From: Pseudomonadota bacterium
Lineage (GTDB): Bacteria; Pseudomonadota; Gammaproteobacteria; Pseudomonadales; Pseudomonadaceae
Direction of reading: 5' to 3'
Length of the DNA: 37,024 nt
NCBI GenBank assembly: GCA_023431055.1
Contig: JAEYXX010000166.1
Location: 1 to 37,024, forward strand
The notes under the pieces were generated by a model, which saw nothing but the letters and a program-made list of their open reading frames with translations, was not told where the DNA came from and did not search any database. Position 1 is the first letter of the stretch; each line of letters starts with the position of its first letter. Shown piece after piece: positions 9,779-18,371 of the stretch. The position numbers and the translations under genes were made by a program.

Positions 9779-10761
9779 TGCGTAATCATCTCCTTGCACT
9801 CGGTCTGTTGGCCGGCGTCGCGAATGCCGAGCCAGTGGTGCTGGAAGAACTGCAGTTGCAGGCCGAATATCCGGTCACGGACATGCCCAGCGGCAATCTG
9901 TCCGGCCTGGCGATGTGCGGCGAGACGCTGTGGGCGGTTTCCGACCGCGATGACGATCGCCTCTATCAATTGCACCGCGAAGACAACCTGCTGCGCGCCG
10001 AAGCGGAAACCTTCGTCGCCCCGGAACCACCCGAGAGCGCCCTGCCTTGGGGCCTGCGCATGCGCAACTGGGCCGCAGGCATGGTGCGCGGCGGCAAGCT
10101 GGATTTCGAGGGGCTGTCGTGCGACGCCCAGGGCAATCGCTACCTGGTCAGCGAAACCCGCGCCGCCGTGCTGCAGGTAAGCAGCAACGGCAACGCGCAG
10201 TGGCTCAACCTGCCCAGCGGCCTGGTACGCCAGGCGCGCGCCAGCGGCATGCTGCTGCATTTCAACCAGGGTTTCGAAGGCATCGCCATCGACCCGGCAG
10301 GCGAGCGCTTGTGGCTGGCAGCGGAACAGCGTCGTCGCGGCCTGACCGTATTGCATCGGCGCGGCAGCAGTTGGCGCTGCACGGGCGGTTGCGTGCTGAC
10401 CAGCGAAAGCGGTGATGAACCCTCCCCGCAGGCACTCGGCGGCCATTCGGCCCCTCGCGACTTCTCCGGCCTGACCTATTTCGGCGAGAAACTCTTCACC
10501 CTGGAACGTCAGGCTCATCGCATCTGCCGCCGCACCCTGAGCGACGGTATTGCGGATATCTGCTGGTCATTCGCCGCCGAGGCACTGACCGAGCCACGCC
10601 GCTACACGCCCAACTATGGCATGGCCGAAGCGCTGTGGATCGACAAGGACGGCGCCTGGATCGGCGTCGACAACGGCAGCCAGACCCGCGCCGATGGTGA
10701 AGAACGCCCCGTCGTCTGGCGTTTCGCTGCGCCCAAGGGCGGCTGGAGCCGGCGCCCGTGA
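9778..10761 (+). CDS. Secreted esterase-like activity of phytase family protein
   Basis: A 327-aa protein with a short signal peptide (MRNHLLALGLLAGVANA, cleavage before EP), predicted periplasmic. The body fits the beta-propeller-like 'esterase-like activity of phytase' family (PF13449 type): LSGLAMCGETLWAVSDRDD near residues 41-60, LDFEGLSCDAQGNRYLVSE, FNQGFEGIAIDPAGERLWLA and YGMAEALWIDKDGAWIGVDN, repeated acidic turns ending strands. Substrate is unknown and the family name does not prove phosphatase activity. Its ATG overlaps the parE stop (TGATG) and its stop overlaps the next start (GTGA), placing it firmly in the topoisomerase IV operon. Orthologues occupy the same place in other pseudomonads, as I recall. 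Confidence 0.85.
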   Translation: MRNHLLALGLLAGVANAEPVVLEELQLQAEYPVTDMPSGNLSGLAMCGETLWAVSDRDDDRLYQLHREDNLLRAEAETFVAPEPPESALPWGLRMRNWAAGMVRGGKLDFEGLSCDAQGNRYLVSETRAAVLQVSSNGNAQWLNLPSGLVRQARASGMLLHFNQGFEGIAIDPAGERLWLAAEQRRRGLTVLHRRGSSWRCTGGCVLTSESGDEPSPQALGGHSAPRDFSGLTYFGEKLFTLERQAHRICRRTLSDGIADICWSFAAEALTEPRRYTPNYGMAEALWIDKDGAWIGVDNGSQTRADGEERPVVWRFAAPKGGWSRRP

Positions 10762-11282
10762 GCGAGCAGACGCCCGGCCGCCGTGCCGGACGCGTGATGT
10801 GGGTGCTCGCCTGGGGTGCCGGCCTGCTGCTGGCCACGCATTTCTTCGGCAACTGGGAAGATCGCCAGCGCAACCCGAACCAGACGCCGCAGTCGCTACA
10901 TGGCGATGGTTTCGTCGAAGTGAGCCTGGCCAGCAGCCGCCAGGGCCACTACGTGGTCAATGGGCAGATCGATGGACAGGACGTGACCTTCCTGCTCGAT
11001 ACCGGCGCCACCCAGGTGGCGATTCCCAGCCAGGTCGCCCGCGACCTCGGTCTGCAGGCCGGCGCGCCGGTACAGATCCGCACCGCCAACGGCCTCGCCA
11101 CGGCACACCGCACGCGTCTGGAGCGTCTGCAGTTGGGCGACATCGTCCTGCATGACGTTTCCGCGCTGATCGCCCCAGGCATGGACGGCGACGAGATCCT
11201 GCTGGGCATGAGCGCCCTGAAACAACTCGAATTCAGTCAGAAGGGCGGCACCCTGGTGCTGCGCCAATCAACCTTGCAATGA
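10758..11282 (+). CDS. Membrane-anchored retropepsin-like aspartic protease (TIGR02281 family)
   Basis: A 174-aa protein with an N-terminal transmembrane anchor (about residues 12-30, [18 protein letters not shown]) and a single retropepsin-type domain facing the periplasm. The catalytic motif is D81-T82-G83-A84 ([13 protein letters not shown]); the second hydrophobic-glycine motif is [13 protein letters not shown] near the C-terminus. As in retroviral protease, one domain supplies one Asp, so dimerisation is expected. The family (clan AA, TIGR02281) is widespread in proteobacteria; substrates are unknown. Start is the GTG at 10758, overlapping the preceding stop by 4 nt; parC begins 7 nt after its stop. 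Its tight coupling between parE and parC is notable. Confidence 0.87.
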   Translation: MSEQTPGRRAGRVMWVLAWGAGLLLATHFFGNWEDRQRNPNQTPQSLHGDGFVEVSLASSRQGHYVVNGQIDGQDVTFLLDTGATQVAIPSQVARDLGLQAGAPVQIRTANGLATAHRTRLERLQLGDIVLHDVSALIAPGMDGDEILLGMSALKQLEFSQKGGTLVLRQSTLQ

Positions 11283-11289
11283 GGCCCGC

Positions 11290-13539
11290 ATGAGCGAATC
11301 CCTCGATTTGAGCCTGGAAGGCGTTGAACGCCGGTCACTCGCCGACTTCACCGAGCAGGCTTATCTCAACTACTCCATGTACGTGATCATGGACCGCGCC
11401 CTGCCGCATATCGGCGACGGCCTGAAGCCGGTGCAGCGCCGTATCGTCTACGCCATGAGCGAGCTGGGCCTGGACGCCGATTCCAAGCACAAGAAGTCCG
11501 CGCGCACCGTCGGCGACGTGCTCGGCAAGTTCCACCCGCACGGCGACAGCGCCTGCTACGAAGCCATGGTGCTGATGGCGCAGCCGTTCTCCTATCGCTA
11601 CACCCTGGTCGACGGCCAGGGCAACTGGGGTGCGCCGGACGATCCCAAATCCTTCGCCGCCATGCGCTACACCGAGGCGCGCCTATCGCGTTACTCGGAA
11701 GTACTGCTGTCCGAGCTTGGCCAGGGCACCGTCGACTGGGTGCCGAACTTCGACGGCACCCTGAACGAGCCGGCGACGCTGCCGGCGCGCCTGCCCAACC
11801 TGCTGCTCAATGGCACCACCGGCATCGCCGTGGGCATGGCCACCGACGTGCCGCCGCACAATCTGCGTGAAGTCGCTGCCGCCTGCGTGCGCCTGCTGGA
11901 CGAGCCCGGTGCCACGGTCGAGCAGCTGTGCGAGCATATCCAGGGCCCGGACTTCCCCACCGAAGCCGAGGTCATCACGCCCAAGGCCGACCTGCTGAAG
12001 ATCTACGAGAGCGGCCGCGGCTCGGTGCGCATGCGCGCCGTCTATCGCGTCGAGGACGGCGACATCGTCGTCACCGCACTGCCGCACCAGGTCTCCGGGG
12101 CCAAGGTACTGGAGCAGATCGCCGCACAGATGCAGGCCAAGAAGCTGCCGATGGTCGCCGACCTGCGCGACGAGTCGGACCACGAGAACCCGACCCGCAT
12201 CGTCATCATCCCGCGCTCCAACCGCGTCGATGCCGACGAGCTGATGACCCACCTGTTCGCCACCACCGATCTGGAGTCCAGCTACCGGGTCAACACCAAC
12301 GTCATCGGCCTCGACGGCAAGCCACAGGTCAAGGACCTGCGCACCCTGCTCAGCGAGTGGCTGGTGTACCGCGTCGGCACCGTGCGTCGTCGCCTGCAGT
12401 TCCGCCTGGACAAGGTGGAAAAGCGTCTGCACCTGTTGGAAGGCTTGCTGATCGCCTTCCTCAACCTGGATGAAGTGATACGCATCATCCGCACCGAGGA
12501 TTCGCCCAAGCCGGTATTGATGGACACCTTCGGCCTCACCGACGTGCAGGCCGACTACATCCTCGACACCCGCCTGCGTCAGCTGGCGCGCCTGGAGGAG
12601 ATGAAGATCCGCGGCGAGCAGGACGAGCTGGCCAAGGAACGCGAGAAGCTGCTGGCCCTGCTCGGCAGCGAAGCCAAGCTGAAGAAGCTGGTGCGCAAGG
12701 AGATTCTCGAGGACGCCGAGAAGTACGGCGACGACCGTCGCTCGCCGATCGTCGCCCGCGCCGAGGCCAAGGCACTCTCGGAAACCGAGCTGATGCCGAC
12801 CGAGCCGGTCACCGTGGTGCTTTCGGAAAAGGGCTGGGTGCGCTGCGCCAAGGGCCATGACATCGACGCCACGGGCCTGTCCTACAAGGCCGGCGACGGC
12901 TTCAAGGCCGCCGCGCCCGGACGCTCGAACCAGTACGCAGTGTTTATCGACTCCACCGGCCGCAGCTATTCACTCGCTGCCCACAGCCTGCCGTCAGCGC
13001 GTGGCCAGGGCGAACCGCTCACCGGCCGCCTCACCCCGCCGCCGGGCGCGACCTTCGAATGCGTGATGCTGCCGGAAGACAGCGCGCTGTACGTGATCGC
13101 CTCCGACGCCGGCTACGGCTTCGTGGTCAAGGGCGAGGACCTGCAGGCCAAGAACAAGGCCGGCAAGGCGCTGCTCAGCCTACCCAACGGCGCCAAGGTG
13201 GTTGCTCCCAAACCGGTCACCAACCTGGAAGACGACTGGCTGGCAGCGGTGACGACCGAAGGCCGCCTGCTGCTGTTCAAGGTCACCGATCTGCCGCAAC
13301 TGGGCAAAGGCAAGGGCAACAAGATCATCGGTATTCCAGGCGAGCGCGTGGCCTCGCGCGAGGAATATCTGACCGATCTGGCCGTGCTGCCCAGCGGTTC
13401 GAGTTTGGTTTTGCAGGCCGGAAAGCGTACCCTGACACTCAAAGCCGACGACCTCGAGCACTACAAGGGCGAGCGCGGCCGCCGTGGCAACAAGCTACCG
13501 CGCGGCTTCCAGCGCGTCGACCAGCTTCTGGTGGAATAG
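11290..13539 (+). CDS. parC: DNA topoisomerase IV subunit A
   Basis: DNA-cleaving subunit of topoisomerase IV. The 749-aa protein has the winged-helix/tower cleavage core with active-site tyrosine Y127 ([11 protein letters not shown]) and a C-terminal beta-pinwheel (from about residue 500, e.g. [14 protein letters not shown] and [15 protein letters not shown]). The quinolone-resistance region reads [12 protein letters not shown] with S87 and E91, the wild-type residues in P. aeruginosa numbering, so no ParC resistance substitution is seen there. The ATG at 11290 follows GAGG closely. It is the last gene of the parE operon; structured DNA follows at 13558-13650. Confidence 0.98.
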   Translation: MSESLDLSLEGVERRSLADFTEQAYLNYSMYVIMDRALPHIGDGLKPVQRRIVYAMSELGLDADSKHKKSARTVGDVLGKFHPHGDSACYEAMVLMAQPFSYRYTLVDGQGNWGAPDDPKSFAAMRYTEARLSRYSEVLLSELGQGTVDWVPNFDGTLNEPATLPARLPNLLLNGTTGIAVGMATDVPPHNLREVAAACVRLLDEPGATVEQLCEHIQGPDFPTEAEVITPKADLLKIYESGRGSVRMRAVYRVEDGDIVVTALPHQVSGAKVLEQIAAQMQAKKLPMVADLRDESDHENPTRIVIIPRSNRVDADELMTHLFATTDLESSYRVNTNVIGLDGKPQVKDLRTLLSEWLVYRVGTVRRRLQFRLDKVEKRLHLLEGLLIAFLNLDEVIRIIRTEDSPKPVLMDTFGLTDVQADYILDTRLRQLARLEEMKIRGEQDELAKEREKLLALLGSEAKLKKLVRKEILEDAEKYGDDRRSPIVARAEAKALSETELMPTEPVTVVLSEKGWVRCAKGHDIDATGLSYKAGDGFKAAAPGRSNQYAVFIDSTGRSYSLAAHSLPSARGQGEPLTGRLTPPPGATFECVMLPEDSALYVIASDAGYGFVVKGEDLQAKNKAGKALLSLPNGAKVVAPKPVTNLEDDWLAAVTTEGRLLLFKVTDLPQLGKGKGNKIIGIPGERVASREEYLTDLAVLPSGSSLVLQAGKRTLTLKADDLEHYKGERGRRGNKLPRGFQRVDQLLVE

Positions 13540-13557
13540 CGTCGGCAACGCCCCCGT

Positions 13558-13650
13558 TCATCCGGGATATCCGCGCTACCGGCAAGCAGTCAAGGCTGGA
13601 GTCGTAGCGCGGTTTGACGGATGATACGCGCCCTGGGTCATCCATGACCC
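13558..13650. repeat. Structured hairpins after parC
   Basis: CCGCGCTAC (13571-13579) pairs perfectly with GTAGCGCGG (13604-13612) across a 24-nt loop; outside an internal loop, TCATCC (13558-13563) pairs with GGATGA (13619-13624). A second perfect hairpin GGGTCAT-CC-ATGACCC follows at 13635-13650. No T-run follows. Together they may end the topoisomerase IV transcript or be a dispersed palindromic repeat. Confidence 0.4.
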
Positions 13651-13707
13651 CTGCATGATATGGGATCGATGTGCTGCTGCCCCACAAGCGGCTGCCTGGA
13701 ATTGATG

Positions 13708-14427
13708 ATGACTGTAGTACGCCCTCTGGCCCTGCTTCTGACCGCCTTGCTCGTGCTGAGCGGTTGCAGCCTGCTTGAGCAGAAGCCGGTGCCCCTATAC
13801 CAACTCGATAGCGGCGAAGCCGTGACGCCGACCCGGGATAACGGTGTAACCGTGCTGGTCGGTCCGATCAGCGTGGCCGACTACCTGCGCCAGCAGCACC
13901 TGCTGCAGCGCCAGGCCGATGGCAGCCTGGTTGCCGCGCAGAACGCTCGCTGGGCCAGCGGCCTGGCCAATGACATCGATCAGCAGATGCTGCGCCAGCT
14001 GGCCTGGCGCCTGGATAGCCAGCGCCTGGTGCTGGCGCCTGCTGCACCCGGCTTCAGCGCCGATGCCCAGGTCATGCTGACCATTACCCGCCTGGACTCC
14101 GGCCCGACCCAGCCTGCCGTACTGGAAGCGCAATGGCGCCTGCTCGATCGCCGCGGTCAACTGCGCGACAGCCGACTGATCCGTCTGGAAGAAGCGCATG
14201 GCGGCCCACTGGCCGAGCAGGTCAAGGCGCAGAGCATTCTGCTGCATCGCCTGGCGGCGGAGCTGGCGGTGGCCATTGCACCTGTCGCGGCGGCTGAGCC
14301 GACTCCGGAAGCACCACGCAAGAGGGCACCTGTGGCCAAGGCCAAGCCAAGCGAGCCCGACACGCCCGGGCCGAAGATTCCGGTGGCAGAACCGATCAAG
14401 ATCGATACCGAAGTCTTCCGTTTCTAG
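13708..14427 (+). CDS. PqiC-type ABC transport auxiliary lipoprotein (PF03886-like)
   Basis: A 239-aa lipoprotein: signal peptide with lipobox LSGC, lipidated Cys at residue 20. The following domain matches the ABC-type transport auxiliary lipoprotein family (PqiC/YmbA): YQLDSG, then VLVGPISVADYLRQQHLLQR and RWASGLANDIDQQMLRQLAWRL. Such proteins work with MCE (MlaD/PqiB) transporters in lipid movement between membranes. The C-terminal 50 residues are an unusual Pro/Ala/Lys-rich linker ending in IDTEVFRF. Two adjacent ATGs exist (13705, 13708); the second is better spaced (7 nt) from GGA. No MCE, permease or ATPase gene is adjacent, so its partners are elsewhere or it acts alone. Convergent with hldE. 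Confidence 0.8.
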   Translation: MTVVRPLALLLTALLVLSGCSLLEQKPVPLYQLDSGEAVTPTRDNGVTVLVGPISVADYLRQQHLLQRQADGSLVAAQNARWASGLANDIDQQMLRQLAWRLDSQRLVLAPAAPGFSADAQVMLTITRLDSGPTQPAVLEAQWRLLDRRGQLRDSRLIRLEEAHGGPLAEQVKAQSILLHRLAAELAVAIAPVAAAEPTPEAPRKRAPVAKAKPSEPDTPGPKIPVAEPIKIDTEVFRF

Positions 14428-14453
14428 GAATATCCCCCATCCATTCAACGTCA

Positions 14454-14471
14454 CTCCCGCAAACGCGGGAG
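14454..14471. repeat. Short palindrome CTCCCGC-AAAC-GCGGGAG
   Basis: A perfect 7-bp stem with a 4-nt loop, 27 nt after the lipoprotein stop. It resembles the short GC palindromes dispersed between genes in many proteobacteria; copies elsewhere cannot be checked here. Confidence 0.4.
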
Positions 14472-14485
14472 CCTGAGTGGGGCGC

Positions 14486-14519
14486 CGCCTGTATGCCCAC
14501 CTGTATGGGCATACAGGCG
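14486..14519 (+). terminator. 14-bp hairpin between the lipoprotein gene and hldE
   Basis: A perfect 14-bp inverted repeat, CGCCTGTATGCCCA / TGGGCATACAGGCG, with a 6-nt loop (14500-14505), followed on the plus strand by a weak pyrimidine tract (CTTTC). It lies between convergent genes, and termination of the lipoprotein transcript is the simplest role. No T-run is seen in the minus direction. Confidence 0.55.
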
Positions 14520-14607
14520 CTTTCAGTGTGCGCCCGAACGATTCTCTGCTGCCAACTGACAGACACTGCGCACACCAGAGCCGACGGGCGATGCCATAGG
14601 CAATGCG

Positions 14608-16029
14608 TTACTTGCTGCGGATCTTCTCGACGATGGCGGTGGTGGAGCTGTTCTCCACCAGCCCAAGCACGCGCACTTCGCCGCCATAGGCCTGGACGAT
14701 ATCGGCGCCGACGACCTGGTCAACGCCGTAATCGCCCCCCTTGACCAGCACATCCGGCTGCACCTGCTTGAGCAGGCGCTCGGGCGTGTCCTCGCTGAAG
14801 CTCACCACCCAGTCCACCGCACCGAGGCCGGCCAACACGGCCATACGGCGGTCAACCGCATTTATCGGTCGGCCTGGCCCTTTCAGGCGGCTGACCGAGG
14901 CATCATCGTTGATCGCCACGACAAGGCGATCGCCCTGGGCGCGCGCCTGCTCCAGGTAGGTCACGTGCCCCGCGTGGAGGATGTCGAAGCAGCCATTGGT
15001 GAAGACAATCTTCTCGCCATGGGCGCGGGCGTCCTCGATGGCGATCAGCAACTGATCCAGGCTCAGCACGCCGCGCTCGGAGCCCTCCTCGCGCTGCACC
15101 GCGCGGCGCAACTCCGGCGCACTGATGGCGGCCGTGCCCAGCTTGCCGACGACGATGCCGGCAGCCAGGTTGGCCAATGCCACGGCATTTGGCAGCTCTT
15201 CGCCGGCTGCGATGGAGGCAGCCAGGGTGGAGATCACCGTATCACCGGCGCCGGTGACGTCGAACACTTCGCGGGCCCGGGCCGGCAGATGCAGCGGCGC
15301 ATGTTCGGGGCGCAGCAGGGTCATGCCGTGCTCGCCACGAGTGACCAGCAGCGCACCCAACTCCAGTTCACGCATCAGCCTGGCGCCCTTGCTGACCAGC
15401 TCGGCCTCATCGGCACAGCCACCGACTATGGTTTCGAACTCGTGCAGATTCGGCGTGATCAGGCTGGCGCCACGGTAGATCGAGAAGTCCTTGCCCTTCG
15501 GGTCGGCCAGCACCGGGATGCCCTTCTTGCGCGCGGCCTGGATCAGCGCCTGATGATTCTGCAGCGCGCCCTTGCCGTAGTCCGAGAGCACCAGCACCTT
15601 GACCCCCGCCAGCAGCGCATCGACATCACGCGCCAGAGCGGCGGTATCGGTATTGAAAGGCTCCTCGAAATCCATGCGCAGCAATTGCTGGTGACGGCTC
15701 ATGACCCGCAGCTTGACGATGGTCGGCTGGTCGTCGAGGCGCTGGAAGTGGGTTTCCACGCCGGCACCACTGAGGCTGTCGCTCAAACTTTCGGCGGCTT
15801 CGTCTTCGCCGGTTACACCAACCAGCAGGGCGCGCGCACCGAGCGCCGCGATATTCAACGCCACGTTGGCAGCGCCGCCTGGGCGGTCCTCGATCTGGTC
15901 GACACGCACCACGGGCACCGGGGCTTCCGGGGAAATCCGCGAGGTGCCGCCATGCCAGTAGCGATCGAGCATCACATCGCCCACCACCAGTACGGCGGCT
16001 TGGTCATAGCGGGGCATGGTCAGTTTCAT
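14608..16029 (-). CDS. hldE: Bifunctional heptose-7-phosphate kinase / heptose-1-phosphate adenylyltransferase
   Basis: HldE phosphorylates D-glycero-D-manno-heptose 7-phosphate at C1 and later adenylylates heptose 1-phosphate, giving the ADP-heptose used by WaaC and WaaF for the LPS inner core. The 473-aa protein is a natural fusion: residues 1-320 form a ribokinase/PfkB-fold kinase with substrate motif PGGAANVA (50-57) and catalytic base D263 in GAGDT; residues 340-473 form a nucleotidyltransferase with NGCFDILHAGH, where HAGH is 352-355. Both active sites look intact. TGGAG precedes the ATG at 16029. It is the last gene downstream of msbA, mig-14 and dnpA, separated from dnpA by 58 bp, which may hold its own promoter. 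Confidence 0.98.
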   Translation of the reverse strand: MKLTMPRYDQAAVLVVGDVMLDRYWHGGTSRISPEAPVPVVRVDQIEDRPGGAANVALNIAALGARALLVGVTGEDEAAESLSDSLSGAGVETHFQRLDDQPTIVKLRVMSRHQQLLRMDFEEPFNTDTAALARDVDALLAGVKVLVLSDYGKGALQNHQALIQAARKKGIPVLADPKGKDFSIYRGASLITPNLHEFETIVGGCADEAELVSKGARLMRELELGALLVTRGEHGMTLLRPEHAPLHLPARAREVFDVTGAGDTVISTLAASIAAGEELPNAVALANLAAGIVVGKLGTAAISAPELRRAVQREEGSERGVLSLDQLLIAIEDARAHGEKIVFTNGCFDILHAGHVTYLEQARAQGDRLVVAINDDASVSRLKGPGRPINAVDRRMAVLAGLGAVDWVVSFSEDTPERLLKQVQPDVLVKGGDYGVDQVVGADIVQAYGGEVRVLGLVENSSTTAIVEKIRSK

Positions 16030-16087
16030 GGTGGCTCCAGAAGGGGAGAAAAACGGAAAAAATCATAACATGAGGGATTGGCAAGGC

Positions 16088-17470
16088 TCAGCGCGAGCGC
16101 ATCCAGAACAACTCATGGCGGCGCACGGCCTTGCGAAAGAATTCATCTTCGCCGGTGGCAGGCCAGCGCCGCCCGACCAGTACTCGCTGAATTAACCGGC
16201 GCAAGCGCCTTTTCAGGGGCAGTGGGCCTTGCAGGTCATGCTGCATGCCAAGTGCCATGGCCTTGTCGAGTTGCCGCTCGGCGTCGAGCGACGGACTCCA
16301 CAGCCGATCAGCAGGCAGTGCAGCGATAGCCGGAGGCAGGGCAATGCCATTGCCCGCCGGCCCCATCGGCCAGCGGTCGTTGTCATGCAGGTGGTTGGCG
16401 TAGAGCAACAGGGTTTGCGGCTGCCAGCTGCTGCGTTCGCAGGCTTGGAGCACGGCGCGGGTGCTGGCGACATGATCATGATGCGGGTCCAGCTCAGGGT
16501 GCGGGGTAAGCAGCACCTCAGGCCGATAATGATCGATCACGGCAGCCAGATCGGCGATCAGGTTGTGCCAGGTTGGCTGACCATCGGCATCAGCGGGCAA
16601 GCGCAAGGGGTTGTGGGCACGCACGCTGCGGATATCGCTCTCGCCGGACTCACGTGAGCCGAAGGGTTTGTCGGGCTGCTCGGCCATGGCCGGCAACTGC
16701 AGGCAGTAGTAGCCAAGCTGTACGCAGCGCGCCTGCGATACGCCGCCCCAGAGCGGCGCGGCCAGGCTGTCCCAGGCGCGCAGGCGCCCCTTGAGACGCG
16801 CAGCGGCGGCCTTGCCCAGACCCAGTCGCTGGTAATGCTCGGCTTCGATCTCGCCCTGGGTTAGGGTGACGATGGCCGCCTCGTGCGAGCGACTGTACTG
16901 ACCGAAGGCAGCCAGTTCGGCGTCATCGGCATGCGGTGCGATGATCAGCATGCGTTGCTTACTGAAGTCCGGGTTATGCATAGCGTGCAGGCGCAGCTCG
17001 CCATTTATTCGGCAAAACCGTGGAACGATGCTTAGCCCGTTCGCCTGCTGCCCGGATAAATTGAGGTAACGACGCCCGGCAACGCCGCGCTCGAAATCCT
17101 GACGGTCATCGCCGAGCAGAACATGCGGGTCGAGCCAGCGCCCGAGCCATGTTGCCGTCAGACGCAGCTCGAGGAGCTGCGTGTCACGGCCCTCCAGCCC
17201 CTCCTCGACATACAGGACGCCTTGCTCGATGCGCGCCGGCACACTCAGACAGTCATCGGGAAAGTCATAGCGATAGTCGTCGCGCGGCGAATAGAACAGG
17301 TGATCGGCAAACCAGGCCTCGTGTGCCACCCAACCCAGCACCAGCAGCAGAGGCGGCAGCCACCAGGCGACGAGTACCCCTAGCAGCAGCAGAGCCAGCA
17401 GTGCCATCAACAGGGCGATGCGCTTGTTGCGCCGGTGGCGCCTGAGCAGTTGTTGCTTGCGTCCGTTCAT
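16088..17470 (-). CDS. dnpA: PIG-L family de-N-acetylase DnpA
   Basis: Predicted membrane-anchored zinc de-N-acetylase of the PIG-L (LmbE-like) superfamily. The P. aeruginosa orthologue DnpA influences fluoroquinolone tolerance (persistence); its substrate is not established, though an LPS or surface sugar is suspected from its location. The 460-aa protein has a basic N-terminus and hydrophobic segment (about residues 18-47), a beta-rich domain, then the zinc motif PHADDAE (179-185) and the second metal/catalytic segment HPELDPHHDH (324-333). The ATG at 17470 gives this anchor; a longer open frame upstream overlaps mig-14 and is unlikely. It starts 4 nt after the mig-14 stop, so the two are coupled. 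Confidence 0.88.
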   Translation of the reverse strand: MNGRKQQLLRRHRRNKRIALLMALLALLLLGVLVAWWLPPLLLVLGWVAHEAWFADHLFYSPRDDYRYDFPDDCLSVPARIEQGVLYVEEGLEGRDTQLLELRLTATWLGRWLDPHVLLGDDRQDFERGVAGRRYLNLSGQQANGLSIVPRFCRINGELRLHAMHNPDFSKQRMLIIAPHADDAELAAFGQYSRSHEAAIVTLTQGEIEAEHYQRLGLGKAAAARLKGRLRAWDSLAAPLWGGVSQARCVQLGYYCLQLPAMAEQPDKPFGSRESGESDIRSVRAHNPLRLPADADGQPTWHNLIADLAAVIDHYRPEVLLTPHPELDPHHDHVASTRAVLQACERSSWQPQTLLLYANHLHDNDRWPMGPAGNGIALPPAIAALPADRLWSPSLDAERQLDKAMALGMQHDLQGPLPLKRRLRRLIQRVLVGRRWPATGEDEFFRKAVRRHELFWMRSR

Positions 17471-17474
17471 CGCC

Positions 17475-18371
17475 TCACACCTGATAGACCGGCACCCGGT
17501 TGCACCAGCGATCCTTGTATTCGCGGTCGGCGCGGCCGAAGGAGTAGCGCAGCGGCTTACCCAGCGCTCGCGCATGCTCCCATTCACTCTGCGTATTGAC
17601 GAAGCTGAGCACGCTGCCGGGGCTGAACTCGCGCTGCTGCGGGTCGACCCCACCGTTGATGTATTCCAGGCTGACCCATTGCGGCGCCTCGACGCGATAG
17701 AGCACCTGGATCGCCACCGGCTCGTCGTTGAGATAGATCAGCGCACCGGTCATGAACTCGCGCAGCAAGCCGAACACTTCGCCCAGATGATCCTTGCCGG
17801 TGGCCGCGAAGCCCCAGCGGCGCTGGAACAGATCGGCGTAGATGCGCGCCTGTTCCTCGGGCGTCAGCTCCAGCATCGGCCGGATCACCCCGCCCGCCTC
17901 CTCCAGCAAACGCTGTTCACGACGCTGGTTGTAGCGGAACTTCTTGCTGTACTGCTCCGGCTCACGGGCCAATGCCAGCCCTTCGGGCTGCTCGCTGATG
18001 CCGGTAAGTTGAGCGGCATTGAGCTCGGACAGGTAGCGCACCCGATGACGCAACGGCACATGCGCCTCGGCAGCCAGCGGCAGGATGATCTCGGCATTGC
18101 CCAGGTCGAACAGGCCACGCTTGCCCTGCTGTTTGAGCACATCCTTGGACAGGGCCAGGTGCCGCCCCCAGGTCGGGATAGCAGCTTTTAGCTCACCACC
18201 TGACTGCCATCCCAGATAGCGCACCGGGATACCGGCCAGATCGGCCAGCCGTGCCACCACCTCGGGGTGAGTGGCAACGCTGCCACCGAAGCGCGCCCAG
18301 GCCTCGGCGTAGTCAGCCGCATTGATTGGCGTCCAGCCGCGCTCACGCCAGAATTGCAGACGATTCAGCAT
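17475..18371 (-). CDS. mig-14: Mig-14 family protein (GNAT-fold, antimicrobial peptide resistance)
   Basis: A 298-aa protein of the Mig-14 family, named after a Salmonella macrophage-induced protein needed for cationic antimicrobial peptide resistance. It has the double-GNAT-like layout of FemX/BioF2-type acyltransferases: an N-terminal half with GIPVRYLGWQSGG and a C-terminal half with FQRRWGFAATGKDHLGEVF, YLNDEPVAIQVLYRVEA and YINGGVDPQQREFSPGSVL. No signal peptide or membrane span is evident. The acyl or aminoacyl donor is unknown. The ATG at 18371 overlaps the msbA stop by one base (TGATG), so it is translated directly after msbA, and dnpA follows after 4 nt. Confidence 0.85.
   Translation of the reverse strand: MLNRLQFWRERGWTPINAADYAEAWARFGGSVATHPEVVARLADLAGIPVRYLGWQSGGELKAAIPTWGRHLALSKDVLKQQGKRGLFDLGNAEIILPLAAEAHVPLRHRVRYLSELNAAQLTGISEQPEGLALAREPEQYSKKFRYNQRREQRLLEEAGGVIRPMLELTPEEQARIYADLFQRRWGFAATGKDHLGEVFGLLREFMTGALIYLNDEPVAIQVLYRVEAPQWVSLEYINGGVDPQQREFSPGSVLSFVNTQSEWEHARALGKPLRYSFGRADREYKDRWCNRVPVYQV

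Noticed and set aside
11541..11565. Possible quinolone resistance substitutions in ParC
   Set aside because: S87 and E91 are both wild type.
17471..17653. 61-residue N-terminal extension of dnpA
   Set aside because: It lies entirely within mig-14 in another frame; the ATG at 17470 gives a proper basic N-terminus and membrane anchor 4 nt after the mig-14 stop.
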